In this document: positions 11,589-21,880 of the stretch, in pieces
Layout of the letters: each line of letters starts with the position of its first letter
How positions within the stretch are numbered: position 1 is the first letter of the stretch
From: Athripsodes cinereus
Taxonomy: Eukaryota; Arthropoda; Insecta; Trichoptera; Leptoceridae
Assembly: GCA_947579605.1 (NCBI GenBank)
Contig: OX388319.1
Coordinates: 23,635,447-23,699,446, forward strand
Length of the DNA: 64,000 nucleotides
Reading direction: 5' to 3'
Notes under the pieces: model-generated
Database searches by the model: none
Seen by the model: the letters and a program-made list of their open reading frames with translations, nothing else
What the model was told of the DNA's origin: nothing
Position numbers and translations under genes: made by a program

Positions 11589-11607
11589 TACTTAGATTAA
11601 ATTGATT

Positions 11608-11805
11608 TAATCCGTTGAGCACCCGGCAATGAATATGTTGGGAAAAAGACAGTTAACCTCTTGAATTCAGAGACGAAATGTGCCACCCATCCTGAACATC
11701 TTAATTTTTGTTGACACAGAGAGGACAGCTTTCATATTTTAAACATGCGATCGGACTCTTGGATACTCCACTTGTGGGATACGCCATGATGATGATAAGT
11801 ACGTA
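11608..11805 (+). repeat. Family M copy
   Basis: It carries GTTGAGCACCCGGCAATG, GTGCCACCCATCCTGAAC, AGAGGACAGC and CACTTGTGGGATACGCC in the family order. It follows the pogo element by about 20 bases. Confidence 0.65.
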
Positions 11806-12149
11806 AGTAAGTTCAAATTGCACTTTAGATTGAAAATGTATTTTTTAATACTTTATACGTGATTGGTTGCTATTCCGTAGAGACTCTTGCAGAAAATAGG
11901 TATCCCACTGCTTTTTGCTATTTTCCGAGTATTCTTTAAAAAGTAGGTTTTCATATTTATTGTTTGAAATTACCGACGGTATTATTTTGTTGTTCATGTT
12001 ATTTGTAAAAAAGCGCAAGCCGTATATTGCATTAATAAATAAACGTATGTGGGTATATCTTTGTGCCTTTGTTTATTTATTTATTTATTTTATTCTTTTT
12101 GCACATCATCATTCACATAACAAATAAAATAAAGCAAAATACACAAGAA

Positions 12150-12225
12150 AAAATGTGATGATGTGCAGTGGCGAGATTATCACTATATAGTGATTTCTTC
12201 CATCTAACCACTTCCATCTTTATTC
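12150..12225 (+). repeat. Dispersed repeat pair member (see 18345)
   Basis: GCGAGATTATCACTAT, then AGTGATTTCTTCCATC and TAACCAC. The same block recurs at 18345-18412 as GACGAGATTATCACTATG. Identity unknown; a retroelement UTR is possible. A family M 5' piece follows at 12265-12300. Confidence 0.5.
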
Positions 12226-12296
12226 TTTTTGATTAATATTTGAAACAGGATACTGTACAGAAAAAAGTGGGAGACCTATCCTTTACCGGGGACTCC

Positions 12297-14218
12297 ACGG
12301 TTAATAAATAATTAAACAACAATAACAAATGTCCACGGTTAATAAATAATTAAACAACAATAACAATAATGTACACGGTTAATAAATAATTAAACAACAA
12401 TAACAAATGTCCACGGTTAATAAATAATTAAACAACAATAACAAATGTCCACGGTTAATAAATAATTAAACAACAATAACAAATGTCCACGGTTAATAAA
12501 TAATTAAACAACAATAACAAATGTCCACGGTTAATAAATAATTAAACAACAATAACAAATGTCCACAGTTAATAAATAATTAAACAACAATAACAAATGT
12601 CCACGGTTAATAAATAATTAAACAACAGTAACAATAATGTCCACGGTTAATAAATAATTTAACAACAATAACTAATGTCCACGGTTAATAAATAATTAAA
12701 CAACAATAACAAATGTCCACGGTTAATAAATAATTATACAACAATAACAAATGTCCACGGTTAATAAATAATTAAACAACAATAACAAATGTCCACGGTT
12801 AATAAATAATTAAACAAAAATAACAAATGTCCACGGTTAATAAATAATTAAACAACAGTAACAATAATGTACACGGTTAATAAATAATTAAACAACAATA
12901 ACAAATGTCCACGGTTAATAAATAATTAAACAACAGTAACAATAATGTACACGGTTAATAAATAATTAAACAACAATAACAAATGTCCACGGTTAATAAA
13001 TAATTAAACAACAATAACAAATGTCCACGGTTAATAAATAATTAAACAACAATAACAAATGTCCACAGTTAATAAATAATTAAACAACAATAACAAATGT
13101 CCACGGTTAATAAATAATTAAACAACAGTAACAATAATGTACACGGTTAATAAATAATTAAACAACAATAACAAATGTCCACGGTTAATAAATAATTAAA
13201 CAACGGTAACAATAATGTACACGGTTAATAAATAATTAAACAACAATAACAAATGTCCACGGTTAATAAATAATTAAACAACAATAACAAATGTCCACGG
13301 TTAATAAATAATTAAACAACAATAACAAATGTCTACGGTTAATAAATAATTAAACAACAGTAACAATAATGTACACGGTTAATAAATAATTAAACAACAA
13401 TAACAAATGTCCACGGTTAATAAATAATTAAACAACAGTAACAATAATGTCCACGGTTAATAAATAATTTAACAACAATAACTAATGTCCACGGTTAATA
13501 AATAATTAAACAACAATAACAAATGTCCACGGTTAATAAATAATTAAACAACAATAACAAATGTCCACGGTTAATAAATAATTAAACAACAATAACAAAT
13601 GTCCACGGTTAATAAATAATTAAACAAAAATAACAAATGTCCACGGTTAATAAATAATTAAACAACAGTAACAATAATGTACACGGTTAATAAATAATTA
13701 AACAACAATAACAAATGTCCACGGTTAATAAATAATTAAACAACAATAACAAATGTCCACGGTTAATAAATAATTAAACAACAATAACAAATGTCCACGG
13801 TTAATAAATAATTAAACAACAATAACAATAATGTACACGGTTAATAAATAATTAAACAACAATAACAAATGTCCACGGTTAATAAATAATTAAACAATAA
13901 TAACAATAATGTACACGGTTAATAAATAATTAAACAACAATAACAAATGACCACGGTTAATAAATAATTTAACAACAATAACTAATGTCCACGGTTAATA
14001 AATAATTAAACAACAATAACAATAATGTACACGGTTAATAAATAATTAAACAACAATAACAAATGTACACGGTTAATAAATAATTAAACAACAATAACAA
14101 ATGTCCACGGTTAATAAATAATTAAACAACAGTAACAAATGTCCACGGTTAATAAATAATTTAACAACAATAACAAATGTCCACGGTTAATAAATAATTT
14201 AACAACAATAACAAATGT
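12297..14218 (+). repeat. ~38-bp minisatellite, about 50 copies
   Basis: A tandem array of the unit GTCCACGGTTAATAAATAAT plus TAAACAACAATAACAAAT (38 bp). A 40-bp variant ends AACAGTAACAATAAT, and other variants read GTACACGG, CCACAGTT, ATTTAACAACAATAACT or AAACAAAAATAAC. Shared variant orders 810 bp apart (12621 and 13431; 12811 and 13621) show duplications of multi-unit blocks. The array begins right after a family M fragment. No open frame runs through it. Confidence 0.95.
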
Positions 14219-14756
14219 ATTTCTGAATGAAATTTGTTTTACTACGCAAGTACCACGAGATCGTTTTGTTTACATTATAATTTCAACAAAATTCTATATA
14301 GAAAAAATTTACAACTTCCACCATTCTCGTAAGGAATAATAATAATAATAATTTCAGAATAACGTAATTATTCATCAGAAATAAGGGGGGTCAAACATTA
14401 ATCCCCCACCCCCCGAATAGCGATACCACATTCACCCCCCCCTACCCTCTCCCTGTTACTTGTTAGTAATAGTATATGTATACAATAATTTTTGAACAAC
14501 ACCCCGCGAATCAGCCCCCCCCCTCTATATCCCTTCGCCAGGAACTTCTTCTTCTTCTTATTTCTGCACCACATTCATCACAAACTCCCACCTCTGTAAT
14601 GTTTTGTGATGTGCAACTATGTGTCAAGCCACAAAAACGGAAAAAATAATTTTGTATTGACACGACACTCATGCAGCAACGTTTGTGTTAGACACTCATC
14701 CTTTTGCTGGGATCAACCCCAGTTATTATTATCTTCTCTCCAATCATATCTTCTAT
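14219..14756. other. No gene seen; C-run-rich spacer
   Basis: 14385-14525 holds several C runs of 5-9 bases and one G run, with quadruplex or i-motif potential. (AAT)n lies at 14336-14352. The 72-codon frame at 14606 has no motif. Confidence 0.5.
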
Positions 14757-14925
14757 GCCAGTATTTTCCAACTATGGGTCGCGACCCGCCAGTATGTCGT
14801 GAGCGAATATTGAATGGGCCTTAATGGACGATTCGCCACCGTATAAGACATAAATAAAAAAATGTAACGTTCCGTTCTCTCTGCCTGTCCCTCCTGGGAC
14901 ATGGCGTGAGGGTAAAGTATAGTAT
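14757..14925. repeat. hAT-like terminal fragment and RTE 3' end
   Basis: CCAGTATTTTCCAACTATGG then GTCGCGACCC resembles the end of hAT non-autonomous elements (CAG...CAACC..GGGTCGCGACCC); no partner end or target duplication was found. 14862-14918 (GTTCCGTTCTCTCTGCCTG, GGCGTGAGGGTA) is the plus-strand 3' end of an RTE relic. Confidence 0.45.
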
Positions 14926-15334
14926 AGTAGGTATTTAAGATCGTGATAATTGAGCGATTATTTAAGGCAATGACCATTGATTGATTCATAAATAAATATT
15001 TGGGTTTATTTCAACCCCAGATTTATCTAAAAAAGTTTCAATTTTTGAGCTTAACACATTGTTCCATATCGCCGTTCATATTACATATTACTACTCACTT
15101 CTTCTCACTAAGATTCGTCTTTGACTACTACCACTACTACTAATACTACTTCCATTTCTTCTTCTTCTTGTACACCTCCCACCTCTCTCTCCCCTACCCC
15201 CTGCCATCACCTTTACAGCACTTGTCTCCCACATTTGCCCCCCCTCTTCATTTATTATTATTATTATTCTTATTATTAATACTACAAGTGGACCCGTTAT
15301 AAAAATCGGAATATAATTTAATATTACACTACAA
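14926..15334. other. No gene seen; AT-rich with microsatellites
   Basis: (TATT/ATT)n at 15250-15276 and CTACTA-type runs at 15125-15150. Nothing else recognised. Confidence 0.5.
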
Positions 15335-15585
15335 CTACTATACCATCACGGCATATCTCACAAGTGGGGTAGCCATCAGACCAGCTGCATATAAAACATG
15401 CAAGCTGTCTTCTCAGTGCCAATATAAAATCAAGACATTCAGGATGGGTGGCAAACCTCATCGTTGAATTTAAGATGTAAAATGTCTTATTTTTTCGAAC
15501 ACCTGCCTTTTACAGGACACTCGAAAACTTATGGAGAAGAGTGGGAGACCAATTCTTAAACGGGTGCTCCACGGGATAATATAAA
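15335..15585 (-). repeat. Family M copy, near full length
   Basis: In plus view: ATACCATCACGGCATATC, GGGGTAGCCATCAGACC, GACATTCAGGATGGGTGG, TTTACAGGACACTCG, GTGCTCCACGGG. With 19383-19645 it sets the family length at about 245-260 bp. A short plus-strand M fragment (GGTCTGCTGGCTACCCC) lies at 15632-15652. Confidence 0.75.
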
Positions 15586-15689
15586 TATTATGATTTTTAT
15601 AAATACAGCATATCATGTTTATTATACCTATGCGGCTGGTCTGCTGGCTACCCCTCATTATTATTATTATTAATATTTGGATGATTTGT

Positions 15690-15905
15690 AAAGCGCCGTT
15701 TTGTGAAAAAAAATCCACCTCAAGGGCGCTCTTTGCTAACTAAGGTTGTGCCTGGATTATTCCGTGAGATTTCTTGAATAGATAAGTCTTCAGTTGGTTC
15801 TTGAAACGAGATAAGTCCTGCGTTTCTCTGATCATTTGTGGAAGCCTGTTCCAGACTTCAGGTGCAGATGTACGCAAAAGCACGCTCCATTCATGTGGGA
15901 TATGC
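15690..15905 (-). pseudogene. LINE ORF2 C-terminal relic
   Basis: On the minus strand the pattern resembles the FK..LK..L end of many LINE ORF2s: words for W-N-R-L-P preceded by V-R, then a stretch equivalent to F-K-N-Q-L-K-T-Y-L. A related relic is at 48475-48780. Frame is broken. A family M 3' fragment (GTGGGATATGCCGTGATGG) begins at 15895. Confidence 0.4.
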
Positions 15906-16059
15906 CGTGATGGTATAGTAGTACCTAGTAGTAGTTATACTAAACATGGTTCTACAGTCAAAATGTCTTAATGTTATTCTAATATTTAATGTTTCCTTAC
16001 AAAATATTATACGTAAAAGTAATTTTTTGATATAGGAAATAAACCTACAGTGGCTTACA

Positions 16060-16275
16060 ATCCATTGGATTGGTCTGCATCAAGATTGGATTTTCTTCTC
16101 CATTCCTCCCTATTTTCACCTAGTCTCTTTAGTTCTACGAATGTGCCACAGTTCATGTCCTTTATCACTTGATCCATATAGGTCTCTTGATCGGCCTCTA
16201 CAATTCCTACGTTCGGTCATGCGTAGGATTAATTCCTCTGCGTTGCGTTGGTGATGAGCAAGCCTGGGCAGCTGA
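16060..16275 (-). pseudogene. Family P: endonuclease-RT C-terminal relic
   Basis: Plus view begins ATCCATTGGATTGGTCTGC and includes GGATTTTCTTCTCCATTCC and GCCACAGTTCATGTCC. The better-preserved copy at 51205-51450 translates to the C-terminal end of an endonuclease-reverse transcriptase (IEGRNxRxRPR ... Y...KDM.C..Y). Other copies are at 23683 and 35103. Confidence 0.6.
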
Positions 16276-16329
16276 TTTAAGGAATTTGAGATTTATAAGG
16301 AATAAACTTAATTTGTCTTTACTTCTTTT

Positions 16330-16485
16330 ACTTTACCCACTCGTCCTGGATGCTTTAATTTTCATTGGCATAGAGAAGACAGCCTGCATGTTTATTAGAT
16401 GCAACTGTTCTGCTGGATACCGCACTTGTAAAATATGCCTTGATGGTGTAGTGGTAGTAGTAGCAGAAGTCTTTACAAGATAAGT
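16330..16485 (+). repeat. Family M copy, 3' half
   Basis: TCGTCCTGGATGC, TTGGCATAGAGAAGACAGCC, TGCTGGATACCGCACTTG and GCCTTGATGGTGTAGTGG, ending in a (GTA)n-like tail. Confidence 0.6.
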
Positions 16486-16524
16486 AATATAAGGAATATA
16501 TAACTGATCCGATCCACCCGGTGG

Positions 16525-17050
16525 AGTGCATTAGCACATTGCCTCGTCTAGGTGGTCTTATAAAAATACCAAAAAAAAAACACAACGTTTGCGCAAAACT
16601 ACTACTCCTACCTAGGAGTGAAGTGGTATAATGCTTTGCCGGTGGATTGCAAGGATCTAGCAAATATTGGTATAGCTAAGTTTAAGTTAGCTTTAAAAAA
16701 GTTAATGAAGTAGATTTTTCTTTTCTTTGGGTATAGATTATTGATTGAGAATATTGTACCTTATTGTTATTTAATTTGTATTAACATGTTTATTTTTGTA
16801 CGATGTGTTTTTCTTTTTTTTTTCTTTTCAAGTTTATGGAAAGCTTCAGGATTTATTCTGGTAATGTTTTTGATTGTGTTTTCTTTTTATTTACTTTTGT
16901 ATTCTTTTGTAATATTGTAACAATGTAGCTCACTTCAAAACACGAGATTTTCTCTTTTTGAAGTTGAGTCATTGAAAAATAATGTTTTATTTATATGTTT
17001 TTGTTAACTATGTAAATATGTTTTAAAAAAAAATACAAATAAATAAATAA
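16525..17050 (+). pseudogene. 5'-truncated LINE related to LINE-2
   Basis: The coding end reads GVKWYNALPVDC and closes KLALKKLMK before a stop at about 16712. The equivalent place in LINE-2 reads GVKWYNQL, and the preceding GG-L-K-P segment also matches, with a frameshift between them. The 3' UTR has the shared stem-loop (ACTTCAAAA ... TTTTGAAGT with GAGA/TCTC inside, 16932-16964) and an AAATAAATAAAT tail. Confidence 0.75.
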
Positions 17051-17129
17051 AATAAAAAATAAGTTGAAATAATGCTGATTTATGTTTGTAAGTGAAATGT
17101 TACTTAATGAGTCATAAGAGTAATTGTTC

Positions 17130-17605
17130 ATATTTTCTATTAATGGTACCGACACTTATCTCTGTAAATGCAATTTGGACGTGGTTGAAAAATGACGAAA
17201 TTGGAATAATTGCTATAATGATGCGATCACTGAGAACAACGGTTGGTAAAATGGTGTGAGATTGAGTGAAGAATGAGGATATTAGGAGAATGAACGGATA
17301 CCATAAGAGTGCTGTTGATTGAATGCATGTAAATAAGTTGCAGCGGTTTTTGACATGTGGAGCGAATGGACGATGAAAGAATGTCAAAGAGGGCGTATGT
17401 ATGTATCTAAAAGAAGGGTGTGAGATAGTTCGGAAGTCTAAGAACTACGTTGTTTGGCCACGTGGATAAAATTCTCAAATACGACCGCGTTTTGAGTAAG
17501 AGAAATTGGCGTGCGTGTATGAGGTGTTGTAAAAGAATAGAGTAATATGGCATTCATTTCTCTCTGCCTACCTCGCCTGGAACACGGCGTGAGGGTATTA
17601 AATCT
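17130..17605 (+). pseudogene. RTE-like ORF 3' relic, long
   Basis: Translation gives TWTWLKND ... MRSLRTTVG, then a Lys/Arg-rich stretch, then WHSFLSAYLAW with the nucleotide 3' end GGCGTGAGGGTA. This is the region between the RT domain and the stop in RTE-type proteins (YGSETW ... MRxLRxMxGxxxxDR). Several stops and frameshifts are present. Confidence 0.7.
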
Positions 17606-17936
17606 ATAGATGGAAAGAAACATAGAGAATACTAAAAAACATAAATCATCAAAAACGTTACTATGAGACGTTAATTAATTATATTTATATATTGACTATC
17701 ATCGTTTTTCCTCTTTCACCCTCTTTTCTTCTACAGCTCTCTTTCTTCCAACCAAACCACCCCCGCAATACCAACCACCCCCGCCACCCCACATCAGCAC
17801 CGCATCTTACAAGTTTTCCGGCAACAATGCTGATACTACTACTACTAACACAAATACACTTGCATTATACACATTTACATATTAACGTTTGCTACAATAT
17901 TTCTATAACTTAATTTATGTATTATGGATAACAGTA
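17606..17936. other. No gene seen; pyrimidine-rich spacer
   Basis: 17700-17815 is strongly C/T-rich on the plus strand and gives a 73-codon Ser/Pro/His frame that I treat as compositional. Confidence 0.4.
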
Positions 17937-18055
17937 ATAAGAACTAGCAGGAGAAATAAAAAATATTTGGCATTCTAGGTCCGTTTATATTATACTTTTA
18001 CTCATGTCACAAGAAGTAACACCGAAATCTTTAATAAACAATTTACAAAAAAAAT
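17937..18055 (+). repeat. Dispersed repeat (pair with 25497)
   Basis: AACTAGCAGGAGAAATAAA, TTGGCATTCTAGGTCCG, GTAACACCGAAATCTTTA are shared almost base for base with 25497-25605. Type unknown. Confidence 0.65.
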
Positions 18056-18344
18056 ATTTAATGGTAAATTTATACGTCAAAGTTCAAAAATCTATCATAT
18101 CTATTAATCTTCATGATTTTTGTTTTGTTTTTGTTTTTAATTAAAAAAAAATGTACATATACTATGTTACTGTTTGCTAGCAACGTGTTCGTCATACGCT
18201 TTGGTAATTTGTGGGACCTTGATTGATTTGTTTACAGATGAGATTCGAATGTTGATATTTGTTAAGTTAACTGTTTGCGTCCTTTAAGACAATAAATCAA
18301 TAAATAATTAATACCTACTTCTAATATTGTTATAAAAGAATTGA
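18056..18344. other. No gene seen; AT-rich spacer
   Basis: Short frames only. Confidence 0.5.
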
Positions 18345-18415
18345 AGTGCGTGATGCAGTGACGAGATTATCACTATGAAGTGATTTCTTCCATCTAACCA
18401 CGACATATTGACATA
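18345..18415 (+). repeat. Dispersed repeat (pair with 12150)
   Basis: GACGAGATTATCACTATG, AGTGATTTCTTCCATC, TAACCACG. Same block as at 12150. Confidence 0.5.
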
Positions 18416-18489
18416 GGTATATCTAATTAACACAAATATACTTATTTGAGGAAAATGGCATTTTGTGACACGTACCTACTCTGAAATGA

Positions 18490-18690
18490 GAAATATGGCT
18501 TACTCCAACTAATCTTGAAGGAAAAAATTGAGGGTGGTCGTGGTGTGAAAAGGTGGCAGATGTCCTGGTTAAGAAATATCACAGAGTAAACCGGAATCCT
18601 GTTGGTGGAAGAGCTGTTCCAGATTCCTTCCGATTAGATTTTGCACAATGTTACATTGTGTAAATACTAAATATGGTTCTCCAAATGAGA
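18490..18690 (+). pseudogene. RTE-type C-terminal relic joined to a SINE-B end
   Basis: 18496-18635 encodes LLQLILKEKIEGGRG, then SWLRNITE, TGIL.VEELFQ, matching a common endonuclease-RT C-terminus (IxGKIEGxRGxGR..SWLRNI.EWTGI). One stop lies inside. At about 18636 it runs into a minus-strand SINE-B tail piece (GATTAGATTTTGCACAATG). Confidence 0.65.
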
Positions 18691-19382
18691 TGTCTGATTG
18701 CTATATATTATTATTATATATGCTATTGAATATATTATTTAGTACCTACATTTTAAACGATTTAAATAGCATATAGGCACTTAATTACCTACTGATTGAT
18801 GTATAGAAAACCAAAGGATAATATTATGTTCTCTTCAAGAACATTCGGCTAATATCAAGAGAAACCTTAACAAAAAAATATTGTTTGCGTGTATGTATAC
18901 ATAGTTATTTTAATATTCAGTTTTTAACACAATACAGTACCACTAAGTACCTAAGTACGTTGTGAAAAGAATAATGAGTACATAAAACTTATAATAGATG
19001 GGCAGGTTATATTATTTTGTATTTAAGCTACTGAGAATGAGTGAGATGGAATGAGAAAGAATGAGACATAGAGAGCTGATGGCAGAATCAAAAGATTCTC
19101 ACAAACAAAAAGCCGTTTGCCGAAAACCAAAATGAAAAGTAATAAATTGTACATTTGTGCGGTAAAGCTCAAATATCAAAAGGAATAAGTGACAACATCT
19201 CGATGGAGCTTTCGGCAAAGCATTGTTCTCCCGTTTTTTTCGGTAAGGTTTCGAGTGTTCTGTAAAAGACAGGTATGCGTTTAACATTTTTAACATCTTT
19301 AATTAACGAAGAAATCATAAAACAAATCAATCAAGATTGTTAAAGTCCTTATGAGACGAGAAATGTCTCTCTTAATATAAAT
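18691..19382. other. Spacer with worn M and Q pieces
   Basis: 19205-19275 is a family M 5' piece (TTTTTTCGGTAAGGTTTCG). 19315-19380 holds family Q words (AAATGTCTCTC, AATAGTAGAAAAAAATA). No gene seen. Confidence 0.4.
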
Positions 19383-19650
19383 CATAATAGTAGAAAAAAA
19401 TATCCCGTGGAGCACCCGGTAAAGAATTGGTCTCCCACTCTTCTTCATAAGTTTTCGAGTGTCCTGTAAAAGGCAAGTGTTCGAAAAAATAAGAAATTTC
19501 ACATCTAAAATTCGGCGATGAGGTTTGCCACCCATCCTGAATGTCTTAATTTTATATTCGGAGCACGGAGAAGTCAGCTTGCATGTTTTATATGCAGCTG
19601 GTCTGCTGGCTACCCCACTTGTGGCATATGCCGTGGTGGTATAGTAGTAG
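19383..19650 (+). repeat. Family M copy, reference quality
   Basis: Order: CCCGTGGAGCACCCGGTAAA, TTGGTCTCCCACTCTTC, TTTTCGAGTGTCCTG, CGATGAGGTTTGCCACCC, ATGCAGCTGGTCTGCTGG, then a (TAG)n tail. It lacks clear tRNA boxes and terminal inverted repeats. The one-sided simple-repeat tail suggests retroposition, as a non-tRNA SINE or a LINE 3' end. Confidence 0.75.
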
Positions 19651-19699
19651 TAGTAGAAAAAACATATGTTTTTTGATTTCATTATGGAATTCTACTACC

Positions 19700-19865
19700 T
19701 AAAAACCGATACTGTGAATTTTTAATTCAGTGATGAACTGCACCACTCTTCCTGTATATCCAAAAATTTTTGGCATTGAAAGGATGGTTTGCATATTTTT
19801 TACAGGCAGTTAGTCCGCTGGCTACCCCAATTGTGGGAAAGGCCGTAACAGTATCATCGAAAAAG
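19700..19865 (+). repeat. Family M copy, diverged
   Basis: ATGAACTGCACCACTCTTCC, TTGGCATTGAAAGG, CCGCTGGCTACCCCAATTG and GGCCGTAACAGTATC. It is preceded at 19660-19705 by family Q words (TTCATTATGGAATTCTACTA). Confidence 0.55.
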
Positions 19866-20109
19866 TAACATAGGTGCAATTTAAACATTATTGTAAATTC
19901 AACACACGAAACTATCAAATAAGATTAATAAAAGATAACGGCACCCTATTCGGTAGTGCTCCGGACGGGACTTGAACCCCCAAATTTTTTTTATCATTTA
20001 ATAACATTTCTGAATAAAAAAAAATTATTAAAAATTATTGGAGGTCGTAGTGGGTGCTTTTTTAATGAAAATTTCGTGGATTGTGGCGATTAATAAACCT
20101 TAAATATTG

Positions 20110-20345
20110 TCAGAAACCTCGATTGGAGAACCATGTCCACACAATGCAACATTGTGTAAAATCTAATAGGAAGAAATGAGAAAGGTATCCCAACGCTTAC
20201 GAATTCGCTGTAAGCTGGCTTAAGTGATCACTTTCGGTGTCCATGGACAACGTTCACCAATTCCACCATTCTCACTGTCACGATGTAAGGTCCACCAATC
20301 GAGAGACGCTTTATGCAAACCTTAGAAGCAACCATCGTTTAACGC
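20110..20345 (+). mobile_element. SINE-B body, head missing
   Basis: It shares with 51900-52105: AATCTAATAGGAAG, GAGAAAGG, AACGCTTAC, AGCTGGCTTAAGTGATC, ACGTTCACCAATTCC. The tRNA-like head is not present just upstream. At 19940-19985 a minus-strand B-box-like GGGACTTGAACCCCC may be part of another tRNA-headed SINE. Confidence 0.6.
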
Positions 20346-20571
20346 AACGAGCTTTCTGATTGGTTTTGTCATCTGCACCCAAATCCGGTTAAACAATAAA
20401 AAAAAAATTGAATAAGAAAAAACTCAAATATTAATAATAATAATAATACGTACTTCTATCGTCCACCAGGATAGTAAGAAGGTTTTTGTCCCTGTAGCTC
20501 TGTAAGTGATCTCCCATGATTGTACTATTTCATAGAACATCATGGAAGAATCAACTCGAATAATGTTGGGG

Positions 20572-20680
20572 TTCTACATTTTGAATATACATAAATTTAT
20601 TTTAATATTTTATGGTTTTTGTTATTTAATGTTATTTTTAAATTTTATTGTTAATCTTATATTGTGTTCAAAATGTAGAA
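20572..20680. repeat. 14-bp perfect inverted repeat spanning 109 bp
   Basis: TTCTACATTTTGAA (20572-20585) and its complement TTCAAAATGTAGAA (20667-20680) bound an AT-rich middle. It could be a tiny MITE or the 3' UTR of a LINE. No clear target duplication. Confidence 0.5.
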
Positions 20681-20721
20681 TCAAATATTGTTTTGTTTAA
20701 TTAATGAGATATGAGATAATA

Positions 20722-20852
20722 ATAATAAAAAACTTTATTGCACAAAAAAAATAACATATGAAAACATTCAATTTAACCATACAAATAAAATTTGTGCAAT
20801 GGGCGACTTTATCGCAGAAGCGCGATATCTTCCAACTAACCCAAATATTGTT
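20722..20852 (-). repeat. Family U: LINE 3' UTR end, copy 3
   Basis: GGGCGACTTTATCGC, AGAAGCGCGATATCTTCC and AACTAACCCAAATA follow a TTATTGCAC start. Same orientation as the other U copies. Confidence 0.6.
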
Positions 20853-20904
20853 ATTTATTAATGACATATCCCTCTTTTAAAGTGAGCACTTCTCACATGA
20901 ATAA

Positions 20905-20975
20905 ATCAATGGATAGCCTTGTGGTCACCCTCTACAGAGAGGTTGTGGGTTCGAATCCCCGTTACATTACAAATG
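20905..20975 (+). repeat. tRNA-like SINE head
   Basis: A-box-like TAGCCTTGTGGTCACC and B-box-like GGGTTCGAATCCCC with suitable spacing. Acceptor arms do not pair, so I call a SINE head, not a tRNA gene. Confidence 0.5.
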
Positions 20976-20995
20976 CCTACCTTATTATTACTATA

Positions 20996-21060
20996 CTAGC
21001 TATTATACCCAGCATTACTCAAAGAAATTCAGAATCTTCTAATATGTAGTAAGTATAAAA
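20996..21060 (-). mobile_element. Possible Helitron 3' end, minus strand
   Basis: Read on the minus strand this ends GCTGGGTATAATAGCTAG followed by T, like Helitron 3' ends (CTAG then T). The matching TC start to the right was not identified. Confidence 0.35.
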
Positions 21061-21284
21061 AGCTGTGTATCAGTGTTTCGAAACCTTATTTTTTATTTTT
21101 TTAATAGTTCGTCAACGGTGCAAGTGCACCAAAGTTATAACGGCGTACCTACTTAATAAAATTAAATTTAGCAATTGTTCAAAACATTTAATTCTAGAAT
21201 TTTTCTTAATATACCATTACTAAATTATTTTAGTATATAGTTTTTTTTTTATTTAATTTATTATCTCATATTTTATTTTCTATC

Positions 21285-21500
21285 CTTGGGTCTTCGAACT
21301 ACGGCCTGCTGGCCAAACTTGGTTCGCCAGTGCCATCAATTCGGTCCACGATAGCCAATGTTTTATTGTTATTATACTATTGCTGTGATAAATTGAAGAA
21401 TAGTATTAACAATTTGTTTGATTTTGTTGGCACTAACTATGTGGTAATCACGAAACATTTTTAATTAAAGAATTAGTTAATTATGTACTACAACCACTTT
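21285..21500. other. Possible hAT-like edge
   Basis: GGGTCTTCGAACTACGGCC at 21289 resembles the complement of GGGCC...AAGTTTGGAGACCTCTG at 22121-22151. The two could be decayed ends of one ~870-bp hAT-like element that received the Penelope-like and SINE-B pieces. No target duplication was found, so this is tentative. Confidence 0.25.
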
Positions 21501-21509
21501 TTTTTTTAT

Positions 21510-21736
21510 ACACTTTAAAATGTAGTGATTGTGATGCAAAATATGTAGGAATGACCACGAGGAATTTTGAGACTCGAATCCGGGAACATGAACTTTGCTT
21601 AAGTAACAGTAACTTTTCTGAGTTTGCTAATCATCTAATTGAACAGGATCATAGTTTCAAATTGTCGGCTTTAGAAACAGTAGAAATTAACAAAAATTTA
21701 AATTTAAAACAAAATATTGTAAATAAAATAAATAGT
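21510..21736 (+). pseudogene. GIY-YIG endonuclease fragment of a Penelope-like element
   Basis: The frame reads LKCSDCDAKYVGMTTRNF then ETRIREHELCL and NHLIEQDHSF. This is the GIY-YIG endonuclease type found at the C-terminus of Penelope-like retroelements: a C-x2-C pair ahead of YVGMT, then R.F..R..EH, with the Glu/His region further on. The reverse transcriptase that should precede it is absent. A SINE-B copy begins right after codons for NIVNKIN (21737), ending the frame. It is a remnant with family-typical spacing and no stop in the visible part. Confidence 0.8.
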
Positions 21737-21880
21737 TCGTCGGTAGCCTGGGGGTAGAGTCTCGGCCTTCCGAACAAGGGGTCCGTGGTTCGATCCCAGG
21801 TGCCGGCAAACTCCCCTTTCACGGCACAAGCTTTTAGCTTACTGTGAAAGGTGTATAAGGTTGTATTTGCGCCATACAAG
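21737..21880 (+). mobile_element. SINE-B copy, 5' part, inside the Penelope-like fragment
   Basis: GTTCGTCGGTAGCCTGGGGG, GTGGTTCGATCCCAGGTGCC and ACTGTGAAAGGTGTATAAGG match the copy at 51743. The A and B boxes of an internal pol III promoter are well kept. The body stops soon after TTGTATTTGCG. Confidence 0.8.

Noticed and set aside
12297..14218. CRISPR-like array
   Set aside because: Repeats are contiguous with no unique spacers, in a eukaryotic context; it is a minisatellite.
14385..14530. Regulatory G-quadruplex/i-motif
   Set aside because: C runs are present but no gene is nearby to regulate; left as a compositional note.
20905..20975. Possible tRNA gene
   Set aside because: A and B boxes are present but no cloverleaf closes.
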